64,000 nt of DNA from Metridium senile (GCA_949775045.1 OX459110.1:3873229-3937228); one strand, 5' to 3'; positions 11,101-24,300 are shown, counted from the first letter of the stretch. Translations and numbers: made by a program. The notes: generated by a model from the sequence alone, not told the origin.

Positions 11101-12236
11101 GGAAATATTTTAAACCCTATAAGGAGCTAGCAATTCCGGTGAATGAATCATTTAGATAATGTATTTTGAAATCTCAAGAAATGAAGCTTGACCAGCCTAT
11201 CATATCTTTGTTGGAAAAAAATAGAACTAACATGTGTTCAAGTCATTACAAATTTTAATAAGCTTTTTTACAACAAATAGAACCATTGATAATGCATGAA
11301 CAGTTGCCTTCCATGGAATTTTCCTCTAAACTAGAGGATATTTTAATTGGAAAGTTAAGTTTTAAAAAGTTGTTGTTTTCGTTCTTATACTAGCAATATT
11401 ACAAATTAAACGCGTCATTCCGATATTCTATTCTCAATAAATCATTTTAAAAGCTTCGGTGATAAATTCATTTTGAACACAAATTTGACAAAGAATTTTT
11501 ATATATAACCATGAATAACCTTTCGTTCCTTTTGGTTTTAAAGCAAAATGATTGTAATGTTTGCAAGGAAAAGAATAATAAAATCTTATTATAGATTATT
11601 CATCGTGGATTTGACATAAGTAGAGACTCACACTTTGTCTTACGAATGTCGAAAGCCGTTTGACCACGACGTTTCAGACGTTTCGACTCGGCTACTGACT
11701 GCTAGTCTTCATCAGGCGATGGGTACACTGGATTCTGATGGTCTTATATAGAATTTGCATCAACTATTCATGAAAAGCTAAGATTTAAAGATCATCCTCA
11801 GGGCGATATCAGAACATGCAAGGGACCGCACTAGCTATGTGAGAATATCTTATTGACTAGATATATTTTATATGTAATTTGTGTTCTCTGATTTACTAAG
11901 TTTCATTTCAAGTGGATTTTAAAAACCCTCGTACGCAACTACTTGTACTGTAAATTACGAACTCTAGGTTTGATAAAGTCTAATAAAAGACGAAACTAGT
12001 TCCTTAAAAGAGTTTTAAAAGTTTGACTTAGTGCGTTGAAAGAGTTTTTATGAAGGTTTAGAACCACTTGAAATGACTTTCGAACTAAGATTTTGGGAAC
12101 CATGCCAGAATTAATTGTCAATGTCAAGACTTTTTCGGGTCAAATGCGACTCTATTATATTTGGTTAAACTAACCTTTTTTGGAGTTTCGGCGAAAAGAA
12201 AAGAAAAAGCAATAAAAATCTAATTATTTCCAAGGG
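11101..12236. other. Upstream region of gene B; no gene seen
   Basis: No supported reading frame. A segment at about 11655-11745 with GACGTTTCAGACGTTTCGAC and CTAGTCTTCATCAGG resembles the CGAAACGTC / TTCGTCGG repeat cores seen elsewhere in this window. Confidence 0.4.
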
Positions 12237-12264
12237 TTATAAATACAAGCGTAAGAGAGAAAGG
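12237..12264 (+). promoter_or_regulatory. Core promoter of gene B (TATA box and conserved start region)
   Basis: TTATAAATAC at 12237-12246 is followed by AAGCGTAAGAG. Gene C has TTATAAGTACTAGCGTAAGAG in the same position upstream of its start codon, while surrounding sequence differs. Conservation of this block suggests a functional TATA plus initiator region. Confidence 0.6.
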
Positions 12265-12323
12265 TCATCTATAGCTTTCACAAGCTTAGAGCTAGCAGCC
12301 CGAGGTCTTGTCCTACAGCGAAC

Positions 12324-14079
12324 ATGAAGTTGAAAACGCTGATTCTCTTGTTGGCCGTGGTGGCTTTTGTGCAAACAATTGCAGCCGAGCAACAAGGTAT
12401 TTTATAATACAAATCTTTGAAGTAATTTTATTTGTAACATCATTTTTAAAGGAAAAACGTTTTGGTGCGAAATATATTTTTGTGAGCATTTTTGGCTCCG
12501 AAATAAGTCGAGATTTGCGTTGATTTTAAATTTTAAGGCGTCTTATATATGAGCTACATTTCTTTATTTTTAAGCCGTTGTGGTGTGTTTGTGTTGATTT
12601 AGGAGCTGTGGTTGAAGTACTTTTACGGATACGATTTTGAGTCCAACTTTTCCGCTTTAATTATCAATGCATATTTCAAGTCGTGACTTTGCGGCGACAT
12701 GTTGTGCATTTTTTGTCACTTCTTTCACATTTTTTGATGCATTTTTTTTCACAATTTCCTGCTCAGTTTGTTTTCGTATTTGCTCCAATTCATTTTGCAA
12801 TTTAGGCAATTGCCAATTAAATATATAAGGTGTTAATTTTTAAATATCATGAACATTAGTTGGCTGCCATGACAAAGGTCTACGCTTCGCATTGCATCCC
12901 AATATACATCGAACAGTTTTAACTTTGATTCACAGATGACGATCCTGCAGAACCAAACAAGCTGACCAGCAAGGCACAGTTCACAAAAGACGAGGCTAAA
13001 GGTAGGCCGATATCAACTTAGTCAAGCTTGGAAGGCCTGTTATGGGCCCAATACCCGCCTAATCTCGCAGCAAGATTAAGCGGGATTAAGCGAGATTAGG
13101 TGCGATTAGGCGAGATTAGGACATTTTGTGATTTTAAGCCTTGCGAGGGTAGGCGGGATCAGGCAAGATCAGGCGAGATTAGGCGAGATTAGGCGAGATT
13201 TGACATTTTAGGATTTTTTTGCTTGCGGGGTTAGGCGAGATTAGGCGAGATTAGGCGAGATTTGGACCAATCACAGGCCTCTTGGACAATATTTAAATTA
13301 CTCCGGGCCCAAACATCTTAGGAAACTTAGCCATATCTGAACTGCCGATCTTGGGCGATCTTAGGCGATTCTAGGAAACATAGCTATATTTGAGTTGCCG
13401 ATCGATATCTTAGGCGATCTTGGGCAACCTTGGAAAAATTAGCCATATTTGAGTTGTTGATCTTAGGCGATCTTGGGCAATATTCTTAGGGAACTTAGCC
13501 ATATATTTGAGTTTTTGATCTTAGGCGATCTTGGGCGATCTTAGGTGATCTTAGGCGATCTATGCGATCTTAGGCGATCTTAGGTGATCTTAGGCGATCT
13601 TAGGCGATCTTAGGCGATCTTAGGCGATCTTCGGGAACTTAGGCGATCTTGGACAATATCCTTAGGGAAGTTAGCCATATATTTGAGTTGCTGATATTAG
13701 GCGATCTTGGGCGGTCTTGGGGAACTTAGCTATGTTTGATTTGTTGATCTGGGGAAAATTTGAATTTGAAATCGTTACACATAGTTATAAATACTTTCAA
13801 CTATTATTATAATTCATTTGATCATTTTACAACGTTATTCTAATGTGAGCTTGGCTGTAGAAATTAATTCGGTGCATTTGTCCTTTTTCTGTTTAGACGA
13901 TGCTGAAGATAACGCAGAGGTTGGAGAACCGGACGACGAGGAGGCTGACGATGAGGAAGCGAATGAACTGCAAGCGAACGATGAGAATTTCAAGATGGCT
14001 GAACAAGACACCAAGAAAGATGAAGGTATGTACTATCATCATCATCATCATCATCATCACCACCACCACCACCATCATC

Positions 14080-14110
<31 letters not shown>

Positions 14111-14118
14111 CCACCACC

Positions 14119-14185
<67 letters not shown>

Positions 14186-14595
14186 ACATCATCATCATAT
14201 CATCATCATCATCATCATCATCATCGTCGTCGTCTTCTTTATCATCATCATCAGCAGCAGCAGCAGAACATCATCATCGCCATAATCATAATCATAGTCA
14301 TAATCATCATCATAATCATAATAATCATCAGCAGCAGCAGCAGCAAAAGATCATTATCATCATCCTCCTCCTCATGAATCATGATCATCATCATCAGAGC
14401 AGCAGAAGATCATATGCATCGTCATCATCAGCATTTACAACCACTTAACTTTTTAGTATTAACTTACTAGCATATTCTATCATAGAGCCAAACTTGTCGA
14501 AACGAGGATGGTTCCGTCGAAGACGTCGTCGCCGTCGCCGTCGCCCCTACTACCGTCGCCGCCACTATCACTACCGTCGCCGCTACCATGGTTAA
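12324..14595 (+). CDS. Precursor gene B: signal peptide, acidic propeptide, Arg/Tyr/His-rich C-terminal peptide
   Basis: Four exons, 12324-12396, 12936-13001, 13897-14025 and 14486-14595, join in frame to a 125-residue protein; all introns are phase 1. Exon 1 starts MKLKTLILLLAVVAF, a clear signal peptide with probable cleavage near residue 20. Exons 2 and 3 encode about 65 residues rich in Asp/Glu (DDDPAEPN to AEQDTKKDE). Exon 4 begins EPNLSKRGW, a dibasic site suited to furin/prohormone processing, then an unbroken run of nine Arg and Pro-Tyr-Tyr-Arg-Arg-Arg-His type repeats ending YHG. The predicted mature peptide would be about 29 residues and extremely basic. Related to A and C by exon structure and sequence. 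Function unknown; antimicrobial, venom or matrix roles are all open. Confidence 0.75.
13033..13280. mobile_element. Diverged TIR element with 10-bp satellite (GCGAGATTAG), intron 2 of gene B
   Basis: AGGCCTGTTATGGGCCCAA at the left and an imperfect inverse (TTGGACCAATCACAGGCCT) at the right enclose GCGAGATTAG decamers and a hairpin near 13060-13085. This is the gene B counterpart of the element at 249-610, with a changed decamer. Confidence 0.6.
13310..13740. repeat. GCGATCTTAG decamer satellite, intron 2 of gene B
   Basis: About 25 copies of GCGATCTTAG/GCGATCTTGG are interspersed with longer units containing GGAACTTAGCCATATTTGAGTTG. The decamer shares the pattern GCGAxxTTAG with the satellites at 249-610 and 13033-13280. 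Confidence 0.8.
14030..14420. repeat. CAT/CAC triplet tract, intron 3 of gene B
   Basis: Starts within 10 bp of the exon 3 donor and runs as CAT, CAC, CGT and CAG triplets. Poly-His, poly-Met and poly-Ile frames across it are not genes. Confidence 0.9.
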
Positions 14596-14674
14596 CAAGC
14601 AAGCCATCAGTGCAAAGGAAAAAGATAAACTCGGTTCACTAGTAGCTTAAGTTAATTCGTTATCCAGACGTCAA

Positions 14675-14680
14675 AATAAA
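14675..14680 (+). promoter_or_regulatory. Polyadenylation signal, gene B
   Basis: AATAAA lies 80 bp after the gene B stop codon. Confidence 0.5.
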
Positions 14681-14967
14681 ACATGAAACAATTAAAGTAA
14701 AATGCACCGCAATTAGATTGTTACTTACTGACGTTACGAACGTCGAAGAGTCTTGCATGCATGTGAAGGTTTCTAGCTAATTTTGATAATAGTAATATTA
14801 AGTGAAGTTATTTTTCTAGCGAGTTGACGTAACTTGAATAAAGTGAAAGCATATTTTTACAAGCTGTTATTTCTTGATTAGGGTAGAGAAAGATGTATTA
14901 TTTATATGAAATAGAAAAGGAAATGGATGTGAAAAGATGGTGGGAGGAGAAGAGAGCAGGAAGAAGC

Positions 14968-15165
<198 letters not shown>

Positions 15166-15318
15166 TGTATCTAAAATCGTTGTCACATTACATGCATAAA
15201 AGTAGTAATAATTTAGAAAATTCAAAGAAAGGATAGAGGAAAATTGTGTATGTAAAAAAAATCTATACAATCTCTTAAAAATATAATATACAAATCTAAA
15301 AAAATGAAGTAAAACATA

Positions 15319-15458
15319 ATAATAATAATAATAATAATAATATTAATAATAATATTAATAATAATAATAATTTAATGACGATGATGATGATGATGATGAT
15401 GATGATGATAATAATAATAATAATAATAATAATGTTAATAATAATAATAATAATAATA

Positions 15459-15535
<77 letters not shown>

Positions 15536-15545
15536 AATAATAATT
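15319..15545. repeat. (AAT)n/(GAT)n compound microsatellite
   Basis: AAT triplets switch to GAT, back to AAT, to a long GAT run and again to AAT. Frames of poly-Met, poly-Ser or poly-Leu come only from this. Confidence 0.95.
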
Positions 15546-15639
15546 TATATGGCGCCCATCCAGAACTTGTTGCTCTAGGTGCTGAGGGAAAATTACACAA
15601 AAGTAAGAAATGATAATTACAATAATAGATACTCCGACG

Positions 15640-15780
15640 AAGGGATAAAGCACGAACTTTAGTAAAAAGTTAAGTCAACATTTTTTACGGTGTTACAAAT
15701 TTACTTTTATTACCAATCGTTTATATCAAACACCGATGCAGCTTATACTAGTTTACTCGCTAGTTTCCATTCACCATAAT
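15640..15780. repeat. Dispersed repeat with CTCCGACGAAGGG and ACTAGTTTACTCGCTAG cores
   Basis: The same words recur at 20420-21060 and 24890-25030, in both orientations. Copies share GGTGTTACAAATTT, a TTTATATCAAACACCGA block and the end ACTCGCTAGTTTCCATT. No coding capacity; probably a non-autonomous dispersed element. Confidence 0.6.
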
Positions 15781-15969
15781 AGGTAGATAATTAAATTCAT
15801 TCTACGCCATGTACGCCACAAGGGATACAGTAGTGATATTTGTTTAATTTGTGCACCCCAAAACAACTCACAATTTCAAGTTCAAGGACATCAGCAATTG
15901 TGACTGAAATTTTCCTGTTTGCCATTGCTCATCCTTTAGCTTAGCATAAATTCTACTGACGTAAACTAA

Positions 15970-17800
15970 GGTCCTGTCCACATGTACGTATATGAGTATA
16001 CCAAGGTTTTTTCTCCGTATTGAAAAAAAAATCCGCTCATGATCACACGTAGCGTTTTCGACTGAATCTGATATGCCCGTCCACACGTATACACTAAAAC
16101 GCGACATAGACTAATTTCCCGCTCTGACTCATCGTATATATTAAAAAACCTGCGTTTGCTGTCCACACGTATATATGACTGTATATGGTAAACCAGCTAC
16201 GTTTTTCAAAAAATCTCTATTGCATGCATATAATTTAAGTGGCTATTTCGAATCAAAATTACAGAGATTTGTATGTGTTCAGTGACCTGTTTCCTCGCAG
16301 GTGCGAAACAAGTCGATGCAGTCCATATGGACTTATCTAAAGCATTTGACAAGGTTTCACACCACATACTTCTAAATAAGCTACACAAGTTTGGAGTCTG
16401 CGGTAATCTTCTTGATTGGTTCACTAATTACTTAAGCAACAGAAAACAGCGTGTCGTTATTGACGGATCCTTTACGGAGTGGTTACCCATAACATCAGGT
16501 GTACCCCAAGGATCTACACTGGGACCACTTCTCTTCCTTCTTTACGCCAACGATATGCCTGAATATGTCAAAGATGGCTCTAAGCTTGCTCTTTTTGCAG
16601 ACGATTCAAAGCTTTATAATGTCAATTAATCAATCTGAATCAAGTCAGCGCACCCTTCAAAGTGACATTGATGGTATACATTGTTGGAGTGTCGACTCTA
16701 ATATGGAATTTAATGTTACAAAGTACTATCCTGAAGACCTGATATACACTGAAAGACTCTTTATTCTTGAGATGCAGCCTTTAAAATATAGACGACAGAT
16801 GTCTGATGTAGTTCTACTGTACAAAATTCGAAATGACCTTAAACAAACTGACCTTAAACAACATCTTCTTCCTTCTACTAAACCAAACTTTAACTCTCGC
16901 AGCTTTGATGGAAATTTAAACAACTACTACTGTCTTGAACACTCATAAACAAAACTACTTCCAACATTCATTTTTACCAAGAACTGTAAAGCTTTGGAAT
17001 AGTCTTCCAGGACATTTTAAAACAACAAATTTAACATTATCCAAATTCAAGAAACTTATTTTAGGTTATTTTAATGAAAAATTATCAACTTATTTGCCTC
17101 CATAATAATATAAATATCATTAGCAAATATAATATTAATAATTTAAACCTTTTCAATAGTGTATTTTTACAGTAATTCTTGTTAAGCCTAGTATTCAGTT
17201 TGTTACATTCGTTAGTATTTTTTTTGCAATTTATATTTAATAATTATATTTTTATTATATATATTTTTACGTATGAGTAGGATATTCAATTGGGGCGTAA
17301 GCTCTACTGTTTCCTACTCCCGTCACATCTATATATCGGGGTTTTTATTGTATTAATAATATTATTATTGCAATTGTATTAGGGTGACAAATAAACTAAA
17401 CTAAACTAAACCTTGCTAGCCTCGTTGTGGTGTTTTTCACACTTTTGAAATACTCATAACTTCTCAAGAATTGAATATTTTTGGCTCGAACCTTTTTCTT
17501 TTCTTGATGTCATGGTAATTAATCTATAATTTCCATACGTACATATACACGAAAACGATTCGAAAACGTTAGCTAGTTTCCATACAATTAATTATGCGCC
17601 GTATAGACTAATTTCTTTGCTCTGACGTGATCGTATTCAAAAACCTCCGCTTTCACCGTCCATACGTATATGGTAAACCTCCGTTTTCAAAAATATCGAG
17701 TCTAGAGAGCATATTTGAAAACCTGAGTTTTCAAACGCCTTTTTACGTGTGGACGGAAGGCGAATACGGTTGAAAAAAACCTCTGTTTTCAAAAATATCC
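15970..17800. mobile_element. TGTCCACACGTATA repeat-family segments on both sides of a LINE fragment
   Basis: Segments at about 15970-16230 and 17520-17790 both carry CCACACGTATA / CCATACGTATATGG words and GTTTTCAAAAATATC-type blocks. The LINE fragment at 16270-17410 lies between them, as if it had inserted into a cluster or a single copy of this family. Confidence 0.4.
16270..17410 (+). pseudogene. LINE fragment: RT core and 3' end
   Basis: The frame from about 16273 encodes RT blocks HMDLSKAFDKVSHHILLNKL, SGVPQGSTLGPLLFLLY and FADDSKLY. After a frameshift near 16625 and an internal deletion near 16720, C-terminal LINE sequence follows (VLLYKIRNDL, and in another frame RTVKLWNSLPGHF) ending near 17104. 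The non-coding tail ends in repeated AAACTAAACT at about 17390-17409. It is 5' truncated and inactive, and from a different LINE family than the copy at 3985-10720. Confidence 0.85.
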
Positions 17801-18408
17801 GGATAAGCATTGGCATGGCCTCGGACACCAACCGTGGTATATTTTCTTGTTTTTTTAAGAGTTTCGAGTTTCGAACCTTATTTGGCTTCATAGCGCTCTT
17901 TTGGTTAAAGTCATTACAAAAATACTAGAATTAGAAACTTATTTTGCTACTTTCTAATTGATATTTGTTTTAAAATATTCTCGTTTTCATCTTTGAGATA
18001 ACTTTATTTAGCAAGGAACGATATTAAAGGATTTTCAAGTATTGTTGTGTTGTGCTTAAACGAAAAATTATAATTGTTGAAAAGGAATTCACGCTTGACC
18101 CTACACAAAAATTATGGAAAACTTAAAAATGTATTTTCAAATGCACATACAAACATTTACGAACTTAACAACAGTCTTTATCAGTGTAAGTTACTCAAAC
18201 ACGTATAATAATAATAAATAAATAATAGTAAGCACATAGAACTTATTAGTCTGAAGGTATATGAGTACGATCGAATTCTACAGCTTACTAGGAACTGCAT
18301 GCAAGAATCCTACGAAAAGTACTGGACATTTAAGATCTAACGAACAATTAACGACATTTGAAGAGTAAAAAATTGTACATCTAATATAATTTTATTTGGT
18401 GTGTCTTA
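17801..18408. other. No gene seen
   Basis: AT-rich intergenic DNA between repeat copies, without a supported frame. Confidence 0.4.
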
Positions 18409-18608
18409 GACCCCATCTACACGGATCCGGATACTTTTAAAACCGCATACTTTTTGATGCGAATCGGCCTATCGTCCACACGAATCTAGTGAATCCGTTC
18501 ACCGAAATTAAACCGCATACTTTTGAATTGGAAACGATCAACAGGATTCGTGTGGACGCAAATATTTCTATGCGGTTTCAGCCGGATCGGATTCGTGTAG
18601 ACGAGGCC
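18409..18608. mobile_element. 200-bp Harbinger-like MITE
   Basis: The left end GACCCCATCTACACGGATCC pairs with the right end (GGATTCGTGTAGACGAGGCC) in inverted form. TTA lies on both sides (18406-18408 and 18609-18611). The interior repeats ACCGCATACTTTT and GATTCGTGTGGACGC motifs. Confidence 0.75.
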
Positions 18609-19072
18609 TTAAAGGCTTTAGATGAAAGCTTGACAGTGTTAATTATACCAGGAAGTATTTGTAAAAAATATTATCTTGCGATGAAACAAAATAATAATTA
18701 TTATTTCATTACTTGTATCAAGCCGCAAAAACCTTAACAACATTGAATTGTGGGACTTAAAAAGAACTCAGTGTTCAGCAGGGGTTGTTTGGTGGCAGCT
18801 AAATTGCGCCTTGATCAGGGTCTAAATGGGGTTAACCGTTAACTGAGAAACGGCTAAGAAATTAACTGTTAACTGAGAATTCCGTGCCTTTTTAGGATAA
18901 CAATTTGCTGATATTTCTTTGTTTTTAATTAATAAATTTGAAAATAAATATTTCTTTGTTTTTAAAAGACCGAAAAATTTAATTGACAACTGAGAAAAAT
19001 GCTAAAATTTAGCTGTTAACTGATATTGGACCCTGCTTGATATACCCTCAACTCGAACACGTTGAGTAAGCT

Positions 19073-19247
19073 TAAGACGGATACTTTTGAAACCGCATAC
19101 TTTCTGATGCGAATCGGCCTATCGTCCACACGAATCCAGTGAGTCCGGTCACCGAAACCGCATACTTTTACTTGAATCCTCCGGATACGCGGATTCGTGT
19201 GGACGCAAATATTTCTATGCGGTTTCAGCCGGATCGGATTCGTGTAG
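19073..19247. mobile_element. Second, left-truncated copy of the 18409-18608 MITE
   Basis: Sequence from GGATACTTTTGAAACCGC to GGATTCGTGTAG matches the first copy over about 170 bp. The outer left terminus and the right-most bases are missing. Confidence 0.75.
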
Positions 19248-19914
19248 CACATCACGCATAAGAGCATTGAGCAGTTCTGGAAATTCTTCTTATATAAGAA
19301 CTAGCAATTATTATTAATATTATTGAATTAACTTGTGAATATATCAAATTCGCAGTATTTATATAAAAGAGAGGCAGAAATGAAACGTCGTTTTCTGTAA
19401 ATATTGTTGCATTTTTGTTATATTGCCCGGGGGTACTCGCAAATATTTGCTGTACATGCAGGAATGTGCCGCTGTATAGGGCATTGTTTTGACCATGCTG
19501 TCTTAAAAAGAGTATATATTTTACCCCGAATTGCTTTAAACAGGATTAAGAAATCTAAAAAATCGTAGTTTTTGTATTTTTATGTGTCTTAGATAAGGTT
19601 TTGATCGCTATTTTTGGGGACAGTCAGCACCAAATCGAAACATCATTTAGGATTGGTTTAAAAAACAATAGAGTCTTTCGAAACAATTGCTCTAAACCGA
19701 ACCAATGATAGCGGTACTGTATTAGGGGACCAACGAAAACGCAGCTTTCGAATGGTGCTGTATTACTGATATTTTATACTGAAATATTTGCAGCGGGCAA
19801 TAACAACAATTCAAAAAATGTTTATCAATAGGCTAAATTCATTCGGGAAATTCAGTTTTATTAATGGATTAGATTTATTTTGAACTAATAATAATATAGC
19901 AATAACACTTACTT
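19248..19914. other. No gene seen; fragment of the CCCGGGGGTACTC repeat
   Basis: At about 19428 CCCGGGGGTACTC begins a segment resembling the G-tract-bounded repeat at 31107. Otherwise AT-rich DNA without supported coding. Confidence 0.4.
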
Positions 19915-19916
19915 TA

Positions 19917-20092
19917 TTTTACAAACGAATTAGGTTGTCTCTGACTAAATTTGATGATTTAATTTTTTTTAATTCTCTCGCGCACGCAAACTTGTACAAA
20001 TTCTGCTGATGAAGGCTAAAGATTTAGCCGAAACGTCTAATTAAAAATCATCAAATTTAGTCAGAGACAACCTAATTCGTTTGTAAAATCAT
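19917..20092. mobile_element. Palindromic MITE with ~48-bp arms
   Basis: TTTTACAAACGAATTAGG at the left and its inverse at the right extend into matching arms through GTTGTCTCTGACTAAATTTGATGATTT. The short interior holds GATGAAGGCTAAAG and GCCGAAACGTC, cores also found in other repeats here. Confidence 0.75.
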
Positions 20093-20419
20093 GAATCCTG
20101 ACTACAACAATCATATTTTTAAAGTTTTAAAACTTACTTTATTTGTAGTGAATATTGTAGTGATGCACTAACAAACCTTTGGTCTTCCGCTAAGTTTCTA
20201 TGTTCGTCTCGAGAAAAGAAGTTCGACCAGTCAAGCATTTCGCTCTTAAGTGCAAATTGCCAGTTCTTGGTAAACCAGAAGTTTTACTACAAAATATCTG
20301 AATTTAACCCTTGTTCCGCAATAAAAAAAAACATTTAAAATACTTTTTTATACCAATGATTTCCCGTTTATTAATCATGTTGAATTTAAGCACAAATTTA
20401 GAAAAGAAAAGTTTAAAAC

Positions 20420-21060
20420 GTGAGTGAGTAAACTATAGTATAGGCTGCGTCGGTGTTTGATATAAACGATAGGTAATTTAATGAAATTTGTAACACCGTA
20501 AAAAATGTTGACTTAATTTTACTGACGTTTCAAGCTTCAGCCCTTAGCCTTAATTACTCCGACGAAGGGCTAAAGCGGCTCGAAACGTCAGAAAAGTTAA
20601 GTTAACTTTTTTTAAGGTATTACAAATTACATTCTATTACATATATTTTTGTCATTTACTCCGACTAAGGGCTCAATAAAACTCAAGACGTCATGCAGTT
20701 AATATTTTTACGGTGTTACAAATTTCATTCTAATACCTATATTTTTAATGAAGGACCATTAATATTAAATATGTTATATGTAATATAATGAAATTTGTAA
20801 CACTGTAAAAAATGTTGACTTAACTTTACTGACGTTTCGAGCTTGAGCCCTTCGTCGGAGTAAATTTCATTCTATTACCTATAGTTTATATCAAACATCG
20901 ACGCAGCCTATACTAGTTTACTCGCTTGTTTCCATTTAAATAAAGTTAAGTTAACATTTTTTAAGGTGTTACAAATTTCATTATATTATCTATCGTTTAT
21001 ATCAAACACTAACGCAGCCTATACTAGTTTACTCGCTAGTTTCCATTCATATTAAATATG
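20420..21060. repeat. Cluster of the ACTCGCTAGTTTCC / CGAAACGTCAG dispersed repeat
   Basis: At least four partial copies in both orientations, recognisable by TGTTTGATATAAACGATAGG, TTTGTAACACCGTAAAAAATG and TCCGACGAAGGGC. Confidence 0.65.
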
Positions 21061-21286
21061 TTGTTTCAAATCTTTATTTAAAATTCGAATTTTTTTTTCA
21101 AACTTTGATTCAGGCTTAAATTGTTTCTAGTCGATAGGAAGTCGAATCTCCCAACCATGCGGCGAAAGTGATAATTTATTAAATGCTTAAGAACTTAAGA
21201 GCTTTTTCTCTTGAAAGCGCAATTATTGTCGTCATTAAAAAATTGTTGAGTTCCACGAAGTCCGAAAATAGAATCAATTCCTAGGC

Positions 21287-21310
21287 CTTATAAGTACTAG
21301 CGTAAGAGGG
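21287..21310 (+). promoter_or_regulatory. Core promoter of gene C
   Basis: TTATAAGTACTAGCGTAAGAG at about 21288-21308, matching the block upstream of gene B. The start codon follows about 45 bp downstream. Confidence 0.6.
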
Positions 21311-21349
21311 TCCACCACAGCACAAGGAGCGAAAGTTCTTTCAGCAAAC

Positions 21350-24300
21350 ATGATGTGGAAAGTGTTGGTTCTCTTGTTGGCCGTAACGGCTTTCTCGCAA
21401 GCAAGTGAGATACAAAATGACGACGCGGCAAAACAGCAAGGTATTTGAATATAAACCCAGCCAATTTTACAAAAAATTCATTTGTTTGAGAACTAATTTT
21501 AAGTTTAAGCAATAACATGAAAATTTGTTGCCGATTTGTGCCGGAATTTTGAATCGATTTTGGGGTGTGTTGCTTGATTTTAGATTTTTTGCTGAGTGTG
21601 AAAAAGGGGCGATTTTGCGTTGATTTTTAATAAGGAAAATGTGGGGGCGCCCGTATGAACTACAATTTTTACTGTTTTTTTTTCAGTTGTTAATTTAGTG
21701 TTTTTTTGTATACACATATATTTACAACCATCACTCCCCGTCGGTCCTCTTCCGTGAGGTTCGCTCACACTCACTACCACTACATTCAATATTTACAACA
21801 CGCAACTCTGCTCACATCTTGTTTTTTGCGAAGTGAGGAAAACCGGATAACCCGGAGAAAAACCCTCGTGGCATGAGAGAGAACAACACATCAAACAAAC
21901 TCTATTCACTTGTCACCCGAGCCGGATTCGAACCCAGGTCACAATGGTGAAAGGCCAGCGATATCACCGCTAGGCCACTCATACCGCCTTCACATCACAT
22001 CCTTCACTTCACATCACATCAAATTACATCATAACTCTGATCAAATAACTTTGATTCGCAGATGACACTCCAGCAGAACCAAACATGCTGATTAACAAGG
22101 AAGATTTCACAGATGACGAGTCTCAAGGTAGGTCGATATCAGAGATGACGAGGCAAGCACGTAACTCCTGATTTACAGCGTAGAACTTTGGAACCTGCGC
22201 ATGCGCACTGCCGATCCAATCAAACATACTGAATATAATTTTTTCTTGTTTGTATTTACAAATTGTAATTTAAATATTCCATTAGTATTTTGTAAAGCTT
22301 TGAGACTTCGTGTAAAGCTCTAAATTTATCATTATTATTATTAAATTCTGAATTTTTTAGTTTACCAATTACACAAACTGTGAATAACTTATATAATTTT
22401 TCTACTTTTTATTTTTTTATTTTTTTATTTTTAGACCTGTCAGATGATGAGTTGTCTAAACTAGTTGAAGCAAGTGAGGGGATTGACGACCAGGAAGAAG
22501 CAAATGATGCCCAAGTTAATGAGGAGGATTCCAAGATGGCTGAACAAGACACCAAGAAAGACGAAGGTACTACCACCATCTGCATCACCATTACGATCAT
22601 ATTACTATCATTGATTATAACTAACTTCATTAACATCAAACTCTAAACTGGTTCCTCAACGTTTCGACATCATCTGATGTCATTATAATAATAAATCATA
22701 AAGCTTTATTTATTCTTGAATGGCAAATATATTTGAAAAACTCAAGATTACAAGAAATAAGGTTTAAATATATACAACAATAAGAAGGCTAATAACTTAC
22801 ATATTTAAAAAGGTAGCTGTATCCATGGCTACCTTTTTTACTTTTCTGCAAATATTTTGAGAAAAGATCGAAAAACCACGATTTTGTGGCCTTATTTCTA
22901 CCATTTTGACGTATAGCGGGTTTATAGCTGACCAAATGTTAACACGTCTTTTCCGATGTTGCGAATTTTCTCGTTTATGCCATAACAAACTATCTTTTGA
23001 TTAACTTAAATGAAGTAAAAGTTTGTCTCTTTCTGCTTTTTTACTAGTGAAAATTACACACCAAAACCCAGGATGACCCTTTGAATTTTGGAAATATATA
23101 TATATATATTTTTTTTTTTGCGAAATTTCTCGTTTGTGCCATAACAAACTATCTTTTGATTTTGATTTTTCAGCACAGAAATGTATAACACTAGCTATAT
23201 ATCATCACCATCATTATCACTATCATTATAACAAACTTCCTTAACATCATCATCATCATCATCAACGCCATCACCATAACCATGCATCATATTAACCATC
23301 AACACCATTACCACCGTCGACCATCACCACCATCATAATCATCAACATGATCATTATCATCACCACCACCACCACCACCATCATCACCACCATCATCATC
23401 ACCATCATTATCACCATCACCAACACCGTCACCACCACCATCATCACCATCACCATCATTATCACCATCACCAACATCGTCATCAACCTCTTCCCTCTTT
23501 TTCACTACAACTAAATCATTCTATCATGCATAGAGCCAAAGCTGTTCCAAAGAGGGTGGCGTCGACCTTGTGGTAGTGGACACTACAATATCCATTCACA
23601 CAGTTGCTGCTTCAATCACTTCGTCCGTCCCAAAGGAAAATGCCCCGTGTTTCACTGTACCCGACTCCGCCATCCTAAGTCGTCGGTGACGTACAACCCG
23701 TTTATCCATCGTTGCTGCTATGGATCCTTAGTGTCAAGGAGAAGCCGATGTCCCGTGCACAAATGTGGACTCTATAGGTATGATTTTTATAGAGGTGTAT
23801 TCTAATCACTCTGCAGTGAACTACATACAAATTATTTATTAACTTATCAATAGAACGTTTTAAACGTTTTATTGCGTATAACCCACTTTTAAGATATGCA
23901 AATGACAGTATGTGTGAAATAACATGCTAATGAGGTGTGCCTATCGCTATTAACTTAAATATTTTACTTGAGCCACAAGCCACTATGAAAATCATTAATA
24001 AAATTGGTTTCTATACCTATAAATGTTTTCGTTGTCTCTTCGTTGTTTTATTTTGAATAGTTTAAGCCGAGAGAGTAACTCATTGAAGCACTTTTATATG
24101 CTAGACGCACGTTCATTAGCATTTTATTTTACACTTATTCTCATTTGCATTTTAAAAGTGAGTTATAAGAAAACGTTCTAATATACAACTGCACAACCAG
24201 ATCCAGGAGGGAGTATCTCATTTATTAGCCAGTTATATTTCAAATCCTAGTATACATAAGCTTAAGGAGAACATATATCGATATTACCAAAAAAAAAAAA

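Noticed and set aside
13818..14448. Poly-His / poly-Ile frames around exon 3 of gene B
   Set aside because: The frame continues through the splice donor into CAT/CAC triplets; only the acidic 43 codons are coding.
21900..21990. A tRNA gene on the minus strand (A and B boxes present)
   Set aside because: No complementary acceptor stem ends are visible, and the sequence continues into a SINE body whose core recurs near 51370.
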